NCBI RefSeq assembly: GCF_040436315.1
Contig: NZ_AP031572.1
Location: 3,286,001 to 3,350,000, forward strand
Direction of reading: 5' to 3'
Source: Synechocystis sp. LKSZ1
GTDB taxonomy: Bacteria > Cyanobacteriota > Cyanobacteriia > Cyanobacteriales > Microcystaceae
Length of the DNA stretch: 64,000 bases
How positions within the stretch are numbered: the stretch's first letter is position 1; the number at the start of each line of letters is the position of its first letter. The translations under genes and the position numbers were made by a program. This document shows, piece after piece, positions 1-8,095 of this stretch. The notes under the pieces are model-generated. The model saw only the letters and a list, made by a program, of their open reading frames with translations. It was not told the origin of the DNA and searched no databases.

Positions 1-219
1 GAATCGATCCAGGAGCGGGCAACGGTGACGCAACAAACCCACCGCTACTACAGTACGCCCCACTCCCTCAAGTCGGTAGAGCCTATCCTGACCGGTAAGT
101 ATTTGCAGGAGCCAACCCGGCAAGCACCACCGCTTGAATTAACCGAGGCCATGGGCCTGCCCGTTCCCCCCGCCTTAGCAACCTCATTCCCCGCAAAGGA
201 GCAAGTCAACCGTGGCTGA
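1..219 (+). CDS. ndhK: NAD(P)H-quinone oxidoreductase subunit K, 3' end
   Basis: The window opens inside this gene; the first base is in frame and 72 C-terminal residues are visible. The tail contains the [17 protein letters not shown] stretch typical of cyanobacterial NdhK, followed by LTGKYLQ. NdhK carries the N2 [4Fe-4S] cluster of the photosynthetic NDH-1 complex in the thylakoid membrane, but the cluster cysteines lie upstream of the window. The stop codon overlaps the start of ndhJ by 8 bp, the usual ndhC-ndhK-ndhJ arrangement, so translational coupling is likely. Identification is from the C-terminus only. Confidence 0.9.
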   Translation, partial: ESIQERATVTQQTHRYYSTPHSLKSVEPILTGKYLQEPTRQAPPLELTEAMGLPVPPALATSFPAKEQVNRG

Positions 220-742
220 AGAACAATCTCTCCCTAATTCTCCGGAGGCAACCACTACCATCGTCCAGGCCGGCCCCGTATCCACTTGGTTAAGCGAGAA
301 CGGCTTTGCCCACGATAGCCTGGCGGTGGATCATTTAGGCGTCGAAATCCTGCGGGTCGAACCGGAACTCCTGCTGCCCCTGGCAACGGCCCTCTACGCC
401 TACGGTTTCAACTACCTCCAATGCCAAGGGGCCTACGATGAAGGGCCCGGCCAAGCACTCGTCAGCTTTTACCATCTGATCAAGGTGGGAGATGATAGTC
501 GTCACCCCGAGGAAGTGCGCCTCAAGGTTTTCTTGCCCCGCAACAATCCCCGACTCCCCTCGGTCTACTGGATCTGGCGAGGTGCCGATTGGCAGGAACG
601 GGAATGCTACGACATGTTCGGCATTGTCTATGAGGGCCATCCCGGTCTGAAGCGCATTCTCATGCCTGAAGATTGGATTGGCTGGCCCCTGCGGAAGGAC
701 TATATTTCCCCCGATTTTTACGAACTCCAGGATGCCTATTAG
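212..742 (+). CDS. ndhJ: NAD(P)H-quinone oxidoreductase subunit J
   Basis: A 176-residue protein of normal length for NdhJ, the 30-kDa-subunit homologue of complex I in the peripheral arm of NDH-1. The family signature [10 protein letters not shown] lies at residues 129-138, followed by [14 protein letters not shown] and RKDY. The start is a GTG at 212 inside the end of ndhK, preceded by AAAGGA about 11 bases upstream. NDH-1 takes part in respiration, cyclic electron flow around photosystem I and CO2 uptake. No anomaly is seen. Confidence 0.96.
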   Translation: MAEEQSLPNSPEATTTIVQAGPVSTWLSENGFAHDSLAVDHLGVEILRVEPELLLPLATALYAYGFNYLQCQGAYDEGPGQALVSFYHLIKVGDDSRHPEEVRLKVFLPRNNPRLPSVYWIWRGADWQERECYDMFGIVYEGHPGLKRILMPEDWIGWPLRKDYISPDFYELQDAY

Positions 743-785
743 GGCTTTTCTTCGTCGGTTCAACAAAAATTAAGATCATTTTGCT

Positions 786-826
786 CCCCTCGCCCAGTAA
801 TTGGGAGAGGGGTTGGGGGTGAGGGC
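786..826. repeat. C/G-rich palindromic intergenic repeat
   Basis: Between ndhJ and pdxJ, a block reads CCCCTCGCCC, a short AT spacer, then GGGAGAGGGG followed by GTTGGGGGTGAGGGC. The two arms can form an imperfect hairpin. Pieces of this kind (GGGAGAGGGGTTGGGGGTGAGGG) are frequent dispersed intergenic repeats in cyanobacterial genomes. Only one clear copy is visible here, so its repeat status rests on general knowledge. It could also act as a terminator for the ndh operon, though no T tract follows. Confidence 0.5.
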
Positions 827-882
827 CAGAAAAGTTGCTTTCTTGAATGCCCCCTGTTTGTTGTGTTTAGGAGTTTTCTGCC

Positions 883-1611
883 GTGTTAACCTTGGGCGTC
901 AATATCGATCATGTGGCCACCCTGCGTCAGGCCCGTCGCACCGTCGAACCCGATCCGGTCACAGCGGCCCTCCTGGCAGAATTAGCCGGGGCCGATGGCA
1001 TTACGGCCCATCTACGGGAAGACCGTCGCCATATTCAAGAACGGGATATTCACCTGCTCCGGCAAACCGTGCGGACTCACCTCAATCTGGAAATGGCTGC
1101 AACCCCGGAAATGTTAGCTATTGCCCTGGCGGTCAAACCAGATTATGTCACCCTCGTCCCCGAAAAACGTGAGGAAGTGACCACCGAAGGGGGCCTAGAT
1201 GTTGCAGGAAATCTAGAGCGTTTGCAACGAATGGTGTATGATCTCCAGTCGGCCAAAATTCCTGTTAGTCTCTTCATTGACCCCGAACCCCAACAGATTG
1301 AAGCGGCGGCGAAAGTCGAGGCCAAGTTCATTGAACTACACACGGGGCGTTATGCCGATGCCCCCACAGCAGAAGACCAGGCCCAGGAATTGGGCGCACT
1401 TCAGCAAAGTTGTGACCAGGCCCTGAGCTTAGGACTGCGCATTAATGCCGGTCATGGCCTCACCTACTGGAATGTCTATGATGTCGCCTGTTTACCAGGG
1501 GTCGAGGAACTCAATATTGGTCATAGCATTATTAGCCGGGCTGTCTTAGTGGGCCTAGAACGAGCGGTAAGGGAAATGAAACTCGCCATGCTGGGTCAAG
1601 TCGCTCCCTGA
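883..1611 (+). CDS. pdxJ: pyridoxine 5'-phosphate synthase
   Basis: A 242-residue protein matching PdxJ throughout. PdxJ condenses 1-deoxy-D-xylulose 5-phosphate with 3-amino-2-oxopropyl phosphate to give pyridoxine 5'-phosphate, in the deoxyxylulose-dependent vitamin B6 pathway. The N-terminus [15 protein letters not shown] is the phosphate/substrate-binding signature. HLREDRRH at 43-50 supplies active-site histidine and arginines, E70 in LNLEMA is the catalytic glutamate, and NAGHGL is the late histidine motif. The start is GTG at 883, with AGGAG about 9 bases upstream (870-874). It is probably a single-gene unit. Confidence 0.96.
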   Translation: MLTLGVNIDHVATLRQARRTVEPDPVTAALLAELAGADGITAHLREDRRHIQERDIHLLRQTVRTHLNLEMAATPEMLAIALAVKPDYVTLVPEKREEVTTEGGLDVAGNLERLQRMVYDLQSAKIPVSLFIDPEPQQIEAAAKVEAKFIELHTGRYADAPTAEDQAQELGALQQSCDQALSLGLRINAGHGLTYWNVYDVACLPGVEELNIGHSIISRAVLVGLERAVREMKLAMLGQVAP

Positions 1612-1671
1612 GGCATGGTAGCCTGTATAGTTGGGGTTTCCCTGATTACAAATACTGATACTCAATGCGTT

Positions 1672-2001
1672 ATGGCAACTTACTACTACGTCCTGGCGAG
1701 TCAACGATTTTTGCTTGAAGAAGAACCCTTTGAGGAAGTCCTGAAGGAACGGACGCGGGACTATCAAGAAAAAAATAAAGAAATTGATTTTTGGCTTGTT
1801 AAACAACCGGCTTTTCTAGCAGCTCCGGAAATGCAGGCCCTCAAGGCCCAAGTTCCCCCCCAGAACGTGGCGGTGATCTCCACCAATAAATCCTTTATTG
1901 TCTGGCTAAAATTACGCCTAGAGTATGTACTCACTGGCGAATTCCAGGCCCCTTCGGCCAGTATTCCCGACCCTCTGGCGTCCCTAGAAGCCGTTGCCTA
2001 A
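1672..2001 (+). CDS. ycf54: Ycf54, accessory factor of the Mg-protoporphyrin IX monomethyl ester cyclase
   Basis: A 109-residue protein from the ATG at 1672. An in-frame upstream extension to 1615 is possible but gives a non-homologous leader. The sequence MATYYYVLASQRFLLEEEP, then KNKEIDFWLVKQPAFL and VISTNKSFIVWLKLRLEYVL, is the Ycf54 family core, conserved from cyanobacteria to plastids. Ycf54 binds and is needed for full activity of the aerobic cyclase (AcsF/CycI) that forms the isocyclic ring of protochlorophyllide. It stands alone, facing the convergent ferredoxin gene. Confidence 0.93.
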   Translation: MATYYYVLASQRFLLEEEPFEEVLKERTRDYQEKNKEIDFWLVKQPAFLAAPEMQALKAQVPPQNVAVISTNKSFIVWLKLRLEYVLTGEFQAPSASIPDPLASLEAVA

Positions 2002-2039
2002 GGGCCTGGGTTAGAAAAAATCCCCTTACCCCGACCTGT

Positions 2040-2279
2040 TTACCAAACGGGGTCGCTGTAGAGCGTAATTTCCAGGGTTTTGACTCCGATAGGGACAGCG
2101 CTAAGGCAAGCACAAACAGGGGTGCCATCCCCCAACTCTACTTCACAGGCATGGCACGACCCCATTAAACAACCAGTGGGGATAAATACGCCGGCCCGTT
2201 CCGCCACGGTTAGCAGGGGTTCTCCCACTTCTGCTTCGATCTGGATGTCATCAGGTAAAAAATGAACCGTCACGGTCAT
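2040..2279 (-). CDS. 2Fe-2S ferredoxin, plant type
   Basis: A 79-residue protein with the plant-type cluster pattern: C37 and C42 with HAC45 (CLMGSCHAC), then the fourth ligand in the PVCACLS segment. It is shorter than photosynthetic ferredoxin PetF (about 97 residues), so it is probably a specialised electron carrier. Its ATG overlaps the cobQ stop by 4 bases, which implies translational coupling with cobyric acid synthase. A link to corrinoid metabolism, such as supplying low-potential electrons for cobalt reduction, is inference from position only. Confidence 0.85.
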   Translation of the reverse strand: MTVTVHFLPDDIQIEAEVGEPLLTVAERAGVFIPTGCLMGSCHACEVELGDGTPVCACLSAVPIGVKTLEITLYSDPVW

Positions 2280-3769
2280 GGGGTCTTCGTCTCCAAATAG
2301 CTCAAAATAGGGTCGAGGTTTAGGTACTGGGCCAGCAATTCTGCCACTTGGTCAAGAATTTTCTCCCGCTGTTGGGCATAGTTGTCTACTACCAGGGGAA
2401 GAAGGCCTAGGCCCCGCCGTTGTCGGAGTTGATTCAGCCAGGCCCGTCGCCAGGGGCCATGATCAAACAGCCCGTGGAGATAGCTTCCCCAGCAGGTCTG
2501 CTCAGCATTGACCAGGCCAAGGTCTTGATCTTGAAATAAGGGAAAGAAGTCTGGAACTGACGAATCTACTTCCGTCAGGCCTTGGTGAATTTCGTAGCCC
2601 GTAACCCTAAACCCTGGAACAGGATAGTGGGCCAGAGCCTGGCGCTGTTGGGTGAGTTTTGTCCCTTGCAGTTGGGTTCGGAGCGGCAATAGCTTTAACC
2701 CGGCAACTGCTCGTAGCTCGCCCTCCTGGCCGCTGGGGTCGGTCACGACCTCCCCTAGCATTTGGTAGCCACCGCAGAGGCCTAGAACCGTGCCGCCCTG
2801 GGCTGCATAGGCCTGAATTTCTTGGGCCATGCCGCTGTGGTGCAGGGCCTGAAGATCCGCCAGGGTGGTTTTAGAACCGGGTAGAATCACCGCATCCAGG
2901 TTGCCGAGGGATTGCTCCAGTCCAATAAACTCAGTACAGACGTTAATTTCTGAGGTGAGAGGATCAAAATCGGTAAAATTGGCGATGCGAGGTAAGCGAA
3001 TAATGCCGATCCTTAGGTCATCAGGGCCCGGCCGGGAGGGCCGTTCTAATAGGGACAAGGAATCCTCCGCCGGAAAGGCAATGTCACTGTAGGGCAAGAC
3101 GCCCAAAACGGGGATTCCCGTGTAGCTTTCTAGCCATTCAATCCCCGAATCCAACAAAGAGCGCTGGCCCCGAAATTTGTTGATCACAATGCCCTTAATC
3201 AAGGCCCGCTCCTCTGGCTCTAGCAGGGCCAAGGTTCCCACCACATGGGCAAAGGCTCCGCCTCGGTCAATATCCACCACCAGTAGAGTCCAGGCCTGGA
3301 GATGGCTGGCCACCCGCATATTGGTCAGGTCGCGGTGCTTGAGATTAATTTCTGCGGGACTGCCGGCCCCTTCACAGACAATGACTTCAAAGGTTTTCTG
3401 CAAAAGCGCTAGGGATTCGGTAATCGCTTGCCAACCCCGCTGAAAATATTGCTGGTAGTAGTCACTGGCCCGAGTGACGCCAACGGCTTCCCCCCGCAAA
3501 ATTACTTGGGAAGTCATGTCTCCCTGGGGTTTGAGCAAAATCGGATTCATGGCTCCCAGCGGTTCGGTTTTGGCTGCCCAAGCTTGCACTGCCTGGGCAT
3601 GGCCCATTTCCTTGCCTTCGGCGGTGACGTAGGCATTCAGGGCCATATTTTGGCCTTTAAAGGGAGCAACCCGGTAACCCTGCTGAGCCAAAAGACGGCA
3701 AAGAGCCGTGGTTACCAGGGATTTTCCGGCATGGGAGGTCGTTCCCACCACCATTACGGCTTTGCTCAT
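2276..3769 (-). CDS. cobQ: cobyric acid synthase
   Basis: A 497-residue protein from the ATG at 3769, the family's usual length. The open frame continues upstream to 3955 but that part is shadow of the next gene. The N-terminal ATP-dependent synthetase domain has VGTTSHAGKS near residue 9 and FKGQNMALN. The C-terminal triad-type glutamine amidotransferase has LGLCGGYQML with nucleophile C332 and SYLHGLFDHG. CobQ amidates four side chains (b, d, e, g) of adenosylcobyrinic a,c-diamide using glutamine and ATP. It overlaps both neighbours by 4 bp, forming a tight three-gene operon. Confidence 0.95.
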   Translation of the reverse strand: MSKAVMVVGTTSHAGKSLVTTALCRLLAQQGYRVAPFKGQNMALNAYVTAEGKEMGHAQAVQAWAAKTEPLGAMNPILLKPQGDMTSQVILRGEAVGVTRASDYYQQYFQRGWQAITESLALLQKTFEVIVCEGAGSPAEINLKHRDLTNMRVASHLQAWTLLVVDIDRGGAFAHVVGTLALLEPEERALIKGIVINKFRGQRSLLDSGIEWLESYTGIPVLGVLPYSDIAFPAEDSLSLLERPSRPGPDDLRIGIIRLPRIANFTDFDPLTSEINVCTEFIGLEQSLGNLDAVILPGSKTTLADLQALHHSGMAQEIQAYAAQGGTVLGLCGGYQMLGEVVTDPSGQEGELRAVAGLKLLPLRTQLQGTKLTQQRQALAHYPVPGFRVTGYEIHQGLTEVDSSVPDFFPLFQDQDLGLVNAEQTCWGSYLHGLFDHGPWRRAWLNQLRQRRGLGLLPLVVDNYAQQREKILDQVAELLAQYLNLDPILSYLETKTP

Positions 3770-4170
3770 AGCGAGAAGGAAAACCAACGACGGAGCTGGT
3801 TTTGCAGTCGTTCCCACCAAATCGGCTGGGGCCAGCTCTGGCCTTGGCCCTGCCATTGGGACTGGATTTGTTTCCCCAGCGGGGTGAGGCGAAACTGGTC
3901 GGTAATGCCTTGCCCATCTACCTCCCGGCGCAGTAGGCCCACTTGGATCAACCACATAAATTCCCGTTCAACCCGCCCCTCTCCCAAGGCCTGGGCAACA
4001 TATCCCTGTTGCAGTCCCGCTTTCCCTGCAATGGCACTGAGGGGAATACTTTGGCTATCCATGGCGACTAGCAGGGGTAAACGAAACGGAGAACAACGCA
4101 GGGCCCGTTCTGCTCGTTGTCGAGCCGCTGCTGAATAGACCAAGGAAAAGTCAGCACGAGTTGAGGTCAT
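3766..4170 (-). CDS. conserved cyanobacterial protein, winged-helix-like (Npun_F0494-type)
   Basis: A 134-residue basic protein heading the cobQ operon; its stop codon overlaps the cobQ ATG by 4 bases. It has no catalytic motif I can name. Residues about 45-105 (IPLSAIAGKAGLQQGYVAQA, then REFMWLIQVGLLRREVDGQG, then FRLTPLGKQIQ) have the spacing of a winged-helix domain with a C-terminal wing. The tail is rich in tryptophan and glutamine. It resembles a small family found only in cyanobacteria (Npun_F0494). DNA binding is a guess from the fold-like pattern. Confidence 0.6.
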   Translation of the reverse strand: MTSTRADFSLVYSAAARQRAERALRCSPFRLPLLVAMDSQSIPLSAIAGKAGLQQGYVAQALGEGRVEREFMWLIQVGLLRREVDGQGITDQFRLTPLGKQIQSQWQGQGQSWPQPIWWERLQNQLRRWFSFSL

Positions 4171-4607
4171 AGGAGCCCAAAGGTGAAAGAATAGCTAACA
4201 ATCCTTTATTGTAAACACTTCCCCTAGTTACAGAAATTTAAACGACTAGAGCGGGAACTGAGAGGACTGTTTTCTCAGATTGTTCGCAACATTTCGTTAC
4301 AAAAAAACAGGAAAAATTTTAACAAGACGTAACAGACAGAAGTCCCACTGGCGTTGTATAAAATATTACTGAGGGAAGTCAAGGTTGCCTAAAGCTTACA
4401 AAGAGCTAGCTCCATCACCCCTTAGGGTAAATGAAATCGCTCTAGTGCTTTTTCTCAGATTTCTCGGTGATTATGCCTGAAAACTCAGAAAAGCAGTCAA
4501 GCTAGTACCGCGTTCTTCCCTAGGTTGTTTCATCAACCTGTCCCTAGGTTTTAGGGAATCGCAAATCTGAAATCCCAACTCAACTCAGTCAAGTAGGAGA
4601 TTAATCA
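4171..4607 (+). promoter_or_regulatory. cpc operon promoter region and long 5' leader
   Basis: A 437-bp gene-free region between the divergent cobQ cluster and cpcB. A -10-like TATAAA lies at 4357-4362 without a good -35, giving a leader of over 200 nt if used. Near the gene, AGGTTG and CAACCT form a small hairpin at about 4521-4539, inside two CCCTAGGTT repeats (4518-4526 and 4549-4557). A purine-rich ribosome site (TAGGAG, 4593-4598) precedes the cpcB ATG. Strong promoters with long leaders are typical of cpc operons; the exact start site is not determined here. Confidence 0.55.
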
Positions 4608-5126
4608 ATGTTTGACGTATTCACTCGGGTTGTATCCCAAGCTGATGCTCGTGGCGAGTATCTTTCCAATTCTCAACTGGACGCCCTCACTTCTACCGTT
4701 GGTGAAGGTTTAAAACGTATTGATTGCGTTAACCGCATGACCGGTAGTGCCTCTGCCATTGTTTCCAACGCTGCTCGCGCCCTGTTTGCTGAACAGCCCC
4801 AACTCATCCAACCCGGTGGAAACGCTTACACCCATCGCCGTATGGCTGCTTGCTTACGTGACATGGACATCATCCTCCGCTATGTTACCTACGCAACCTT
4901 TACCGGTGATGCTTCCGTTCTCGAAGACCGTTGCTTAAATGGTCTCCGTGAAACCTATGTTGCTCTGGGTGTTCCCGGTGCTTCCGTTGCTGCTGGCGTT
5001 CAAAAAATGAAAGAAGCTGCCCTGGATATCGTTAACGATCCCAATGGCATTACCCGCGGTGATTGCAGTGCGCTAGTTGCTGAAATCGCTGGTTACTTCG
5101 ACCGCGCCGCTGCTGCTGTTGCCTAG
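4608..5126 (+). CDS. cpcB: C-phycocyanin beta subunit
   Basis: A 172-residue protein, exactly the CpcB length. Phycocyanobilin attachment cysteines are C82 (MAACLRDM) and C153 (RGDCSAL), and N72 (GGNAYT) is the site of conserved asparagine N-methylation. With CpcA it builds the hexameric discs of phycobilisome rods. C109 is the usual buried cysteine. A further cysteine at position 40 ([10 protein letters not shown]) replaces the serine I expect from the Synechocystis protein. First gene of the cpcB-cpcA-cpcC-cpcC-cpcD operon. Codon use is smooth and strongly biased, fitting very high expression. Confidence 0.98.
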   Translation: MFDVFTRVVSQADARGEYLSNSQLDALTSTVGEGLKRIDCVNRMTGSASAIVSNAARALFAEQPQLIQPGGNAYTHRRMAACLRDMDIILRYVTYATFTGDASVLEDRCLNGLRETYVALGVPGASVAAGVQKMKEAALDIVNDPNGITRGDCSALVAEIAGYFDRAAAAVA

Positions 5127-5229
5127 TCTTGGCCTTTATATCTGCCAATTAGGTTAAGAGTCTTTAACTTAAATACTCACCATTCCATATCTAGGAAACT
5201 TTTCAAATTAAACGGGAGATACCAGAACT

Positions 5230-5718
5230 ATGAAAACCCCCTTGACCGAAGCCGTCGCTACCGCTGATTCCCAAGGCCGCTACTTGAGCGCCACCGAACT
5301 GCAAGTTGCTTTTGGTCGTCTGCGCCAAGCCAACTCCGGTATTCAAGCTGCTAAAGCGTTAAGTGCTAATGCTCAAAGCTTGGTTAACGGTGCTGCCCAA
5401 GCTGTTTACAACAAGTTCCCCTACACCACCCAAATGCAAGGTGCTAACTTTGCCGCTGACCAACGTGGCAAAGACAAATGTGCTCGTGACATCGGTTACT
5501 ACCTCCGCATTATCACCTACTGCTTGGTTGCTGGTGGAACTGGCCCCCTCGATGAGTACCTCATCGCTGGTCTTGATGAAATCAACCGCACCTTCGACCT
5601 CTCTCCCAGCTGGTACGTTGAAGCTTTGAAATATATCAAAGCCAACCATGGTCTGAGCGGAGATGCTCGTGATGAAGCCAATTCCTACATTGACTATGCT
5701 ATCAATGCCCTAAGCTAG
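5230..5718 (+). CDS. cpcA: C-phycocyanin alpha subunit
   Basis: A 162-residue protein of standard CpcA length, starting [20 protein letters not shown]. The single phycocyanobilin attachment cysteine is C84 in [13 protein letters not shown]. It pairs with CpcB to form the phycocyanin monomer of phycobilisome rods. The gene follows cpcB after 103 bp and has its own ribosome site (GGGAGAT about 15 bases upstream). A stem-loop after the stop separates the abundant cpcBA message from the linker genes. Confidence 0.98.
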   Translation: MKTPLTEAVATADSQGRYLSATELQVAFGRLRQANSGIQAAKALSANAQSLVNGAAQAVYNKFPYTTQMQGANFAADQRGKDKCARDIGYYLRIITYCLVAGGTGPLDEYLIAGLDEINRTFDLSPSWYVEALKYIKANHGLSGDARDEANSYIDYAINALS

Positions 5719-5736
5719 TCATCTTGAGTTAACAAT

Positions 5737-5795
5737 GACCTGGAAAGGCGGAGGGCTGTTGACAACTTGTTAGCAATCTTCCGACTCTCCAGGTC
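5737..5795 (+). promoter_or_regulatory. stem-loop between cpcA and the first rod-linker gene
   Basis: A perfect 8-bp inverted repeat, GACCTGGA at 5737-5744 and TCCAGGTC at 5788-5795, brackets 43 bases; inside it GGCGGAG/CTTCCG-type pairing may extend the stem. No U tract follows, so it is not a simple terminator. In other cyanobacteria the cpcBA segment accumulates far above the linker segment, and stem-loops at its 3' end act in partial termination or mRNA protection. That role is inferred here. Confidence 0.6.
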
Positions 5796-5838
5796 TTGCT
5801 GTATCTATGTTGATCTATAACAAAGGAGACTTAATCTA

Positions 5839-6657
5839 GTGGGAATTACAATTGCAGCGTCCCGACTGGGGGTCGAACCCTACGCCAATGCCAGTCCAAT
5901 CGAACTCCGTCCTGATTTCAGCCAAGATGATGCCACTGCGGTAATTCGCGCAGTTTATCGTCAAGTGTTAGGCCATGATTATGTCATGGAATCTGAGCGA
6001 CTCAAAGGTGCAGAATCTTTGCTCCGTAACGGCTCTATCAGTGTACGGGATTTTGTTCGTACGGTTGCGCAATCTGAACTCTACAAAGGAAAGTTTTTTT
6101 ATAACAATTTCCAAACCAGAGTGATTGAACTGAATTATAAGCATCTGCTGGGTCGTCCTCCCTACGATGAGTCGGAAGTAATCTTTCATTTAGACCTTTA
6201 CGAAAATGAAGGATTTGAGGCTGATATCGATTCCTATATTGATTCGGTAGAATATCAAGAAAATTTTGGGGAAAACATTGTTCCCTACTACCGTTTTAAT
6301 AATCAAATTGGTGATCGTACCGTCGGTTTTACCCGTATGTTCCGCCTATATCGCGGTTATGCCAATAGCGATCGCGCCCAAAGCAATGGTGGGAAAGCCA
6401 AGTTAACACGGGAATTAGCCCAGAATAGTGTTTCTCCTGTTTATATTGGTTCGACAGGGGATTGCTTGCACGGCACTTCGGCGGGGAGCCGCAATCAGTT
6501 CTATCGCTTACGGGTGATCCAAGGTGCCGTAGCTGGTCGAACCACTCGTGTTCGCCGTAGTAGTACGGAAGTGATTGTCTCCTACGAGCAATTATCCAAC
6601 CAGTTGCAGCAAATTAATCGGCAGGGTGGTACTATTGTTAGTATCACCCCGGCATAA
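5839..6657 (+). CDS. cpcC: phycobilisome rod linker polypeptide (CpcC2-type)
   Basis: A 272-residue rod linker. An N-terminal phycobilisome linker domain (about residues 20-180, with [24 protein letters not shown] and [16 protein letters not shown]) is followed by a C-terminal CpcD-like domain (about 215-272, with FYRLRVIQG and a VSITPA end). Linkers sit in the central cavity of phycocyanin hexamers and fix their order along the rod. The start is GTG at 5839 with AAAGGAG about 11 bases upstream. In length and order it corresponds to Synechocystis CpcC2, the distal linker. Parts are nearly identical in DNA to the next gene. Confidence 0.94.
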   Translation: MGITIAASRLGVEPYANASPIELRPDFSQDDATAVIRAVYRQVLGHDYVMESERLKGAESLLRNGSISVRDFVRTVAQSELYKGKFFYNNFQTRVIELNYKHLLGRPPYDESEVIFHLDLYENEGFEADIDSYIDSVEYQENFGENIVPYYRFNNQIGDRTVGFTRMFRLYRGYANSDRAQSNGGKAKLTRELAQNSVSPVYIGSTGDCLHGTSAGSRNQFYRLRVIQGAVAGRTTRVRRSSTEVIVSYEQLSNQLQQINRQGGTIVSITPA

Positions 6658-6687
6658 TGAAATTTAAACGGCAAGGAGAATTTATCA

Positions 6688-7563
6688 GTGGCTATTACAG
6701 TTGCAGCTTCCAGACTGGGAATTGAACCCTATAACAACGCGAGCCCAACCGAACTACGTCCTGATTTTACCCAGGATGATGCCAAGGCGGTAATCCGTGC
6801 GGTCTATCGCCAGGTATTGGGTAATGATTATGTGATGGAATCAGAGCGGCTTAAAGGTGCAGAATCGTTACTTTGTAATGGTTCTATTAGCGTCCGCGAG
6901 TTTGTTCGTACTGTTGCCAAGTCCGAATTGTATAAAAAGAAATTTTTCTACAACAATTTTCAGACGCGGGTTATCGAACTCAATTACAAGCATCTGTTGG
7001 GCCGAGCTCCCTACGATGAGTCGGAAGTAATCTTTCATTTAGACCTTTACGAAAATAAAGGTTTTGATGCTGAAATTGATTCCTACATTGATTCGGTAGA
7101 ATATCAAGACAATTTTGGGGAAAATATCGTTCCCTACTACCGTTTCAACAATCAAGTTGGAGACCGGACGGTGGGCTTTACCCGGATCTTCCGCCTGTAC
7201 CGGGGCTATGCCAATAGTGACCGGGCCCAGCTAGAGCGGAACGATACTCGTTTGGCGACGGAACTGGCCCAAAATAGTGTCTCCGCCATTGTTGGCCCCA
7301 GTGGTAGCAATGTGGGTTGGGCTTATCGTCCTTCCAAAGCGGGGGTTACTCCCGCCAAGGCTCTGGGCGGTACCGTTCCCTACGGGAATGTCCGGAAACT
7401 CTTCCGCGTGGAAATTGCGGCCATTAGCGCCCCTGGCTATCCGAAGGTTCGCCGGAGCAATAAAGCCGTTATTGTTCCCCTAGAACAATTGAATAATACT
7501 CTCCAGCAAATTCATCGTCTGGGGGGCAAGGTAGCCAGCATTACCCCGGCTAGCTTGAATTAA
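6688..7563 (+). CDS. cpcC: phycobilisome rod linker polypeptide (CpcC1-type)
   Basis: A 291-residue paralogue of the preceding linker, 30 bp downstream, with GTG start at 6688 and AAGGAG upstream. The linker domain covers about residues 20-180 and the CpcD-like domain about 230-287 ([18 protein letters not shown]). Compared with the first copy it has a longer hinge ([19 protein letters not shown]), which accounts for the extra 19 residues and matches the longer Synechocystis CpcC1, the linker nearer the core. Tandem duplication of an ancestral rod linker is evident. Confidence 0.94.
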   Translation: MAITVAASRLGIEPYNNASPTELRPDFTQDDAKAVIRAVYRQVLGNDYVMESERLKGAESLLCNGSISVREFVRTVAKSELYKKKFFYNNFQTRVIELNYKHLLGRAPYDESEVIFHLDLYENKGFDAEIDSYIDSVEYQDNFGENIVPYYRFNNQVGDRTVGFTRIFRLYRGYANSDRAQLERNDTRLATELAQNSVSAIVGPSGSNVGWAYRPSKAGVTPAKALGGTVPYGNVRKLFRVEIAAISAPGYPKVRRSNKAVIVPLEQLNNTLQQIHRLGGKVASITPASLN

Positions 7564-7573
7564 ACGGAAGTCC

Positions 7574-7617
7574 AGTCTCGGAGCTTCTTCCCTAATCTCG
7601 GAAAATTAACCGAGACT
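7574..7617 (+). promoter_or_regulatory. mutually exclusive stem-loops between cpcC1 and cpcD
   Basis: AGTCTCGG at 7574-7581 is the perfect reverse complement of CCGAGACT at 7610-7617. The intervening TCTCGG at 7596-7601 can also pair with CCGAGA at 7610-7615 across an 8-base AT loop. The two stems share the right arm, so only one can form at a time. No U run follows either stem. A role in processing or tuning cpcD expression is inference. Confidence 0.5.
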
Positions 7618-7691
7618 AGTGGAGGAAGTCTCCTTTTCAGGGGCTTTCAGAGGTATCTGCTTTCGCTTTAGTTAGGAGACAGTTAATCAAT

Positions 7692-7949
7692 ATGTTAGGT
7701 CAATCTGCACTGGTCGGTTATTCCAATGCGGCATCCGCCAATCGCGTTTTTGTTTACGAAGTGAGTGGCCTGCGTCAAACGGAAGCCAGCGAGAATAATT
7801 CCTACGATATTCGCCGGAGTGGTAGTGTCTTTATCAAGGTTCCCTACGCTCGTATGAATGAGGAAATGCGTCGGATTACCCGTCTTGGGGGAACGATTGT
7901 AAGCATCAAACCTTATTCATCTCAAGCTGAGAATGCTGACAATAACTAG
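7692..7949 (+). CDS. cpcD: phycobilisome rod-capping linker CpcD
   Basis: An 85-residue protein, standard for CpcD, consisting of one CpcD domain: FVYEVSGLRQTEASENN, then IRRSGSVFIKVPYARMNEEMRRITRLGGTI cut by short loops, ending VSIKPY. CpcD caps the core-distal end of phycocyanin rods and limits rod length. It is the last gene of the cpc operon, with AGGAG at 7674-7678 as ribosome site and a rho-independent terminator 30 bp after the stop. Confidence 0.95.
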   Translation: MLGQSALVGYSNAASANRVFVYEVSGLRQTEASENNSYDIRRSGSVFIKVPYARMNEEMRRITRLGGTIVSIKPYSSQAENADNN

Positions 7950-7979
7950 GGTTTAGGCCGCGAGAGAAGTCATGGTAAG

Positions 7980-8006
7980 GGTAGAGAAAGATTCTCTACC
8001 TTTTTT
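7980..8006 (+). terminator. rho-independent terminator of the cpc operon
   Basis: A perfect 9-bp stem, GGTAGAGAA at 7980-7988 and TTCTCTACC at 7992-8000, with a 3-base loop, is followed directly by six T residues. It lies 30 bp after the cpcD stop and on the same strand. Confidence 0.92.
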
Positions 8007-8040
8007 GCGTGAATTTTTGTGCTAACAAGCGGCCGTTTCA

Positions 8041-8069
8041 GGAACTTTTTGCGCTATCCTGACCTCAAA
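8041..8069 (+). promoter_or_regulatory. possible ECF-type promoter upstream of the sigma factor gene
   Basis: GGAACTT at 8041-8047 resembles the AAC-containing -35 box used by many extracytoplasmic-function sigma factors. A TCAAA element follows after 17 bases at 8065-8069. ECF sigma genes are often autoregulated from such a promoter. Only one site is visible and the -10 match is weak, so this is a tentative call. Confidence 0.3.
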
Positions 8070-8095
8070 TGACCTGAGTGAGGAGCTATAGTCTG

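Noticed and set aside
801-1172. Open frame of 123 codons overlapping the start of pdxJ.
   Set aside because: It is an off-frame shadow of pdxJ with arginine- and proline-rich, non-family sequence.
3770-3955. Longer N-terminus for CobQ.
   Set aside because: The extension is proline-rich shadow of the upstream gene; family homology begins at the ATG at 3769.
4521-4539. AGGTTG/CAACCT hairpin in the cpc leader read as a riboswitch.
   Set aside because: It is a single 6-bp stem without a conserved aptamer; a plain leader hairpin explains it.
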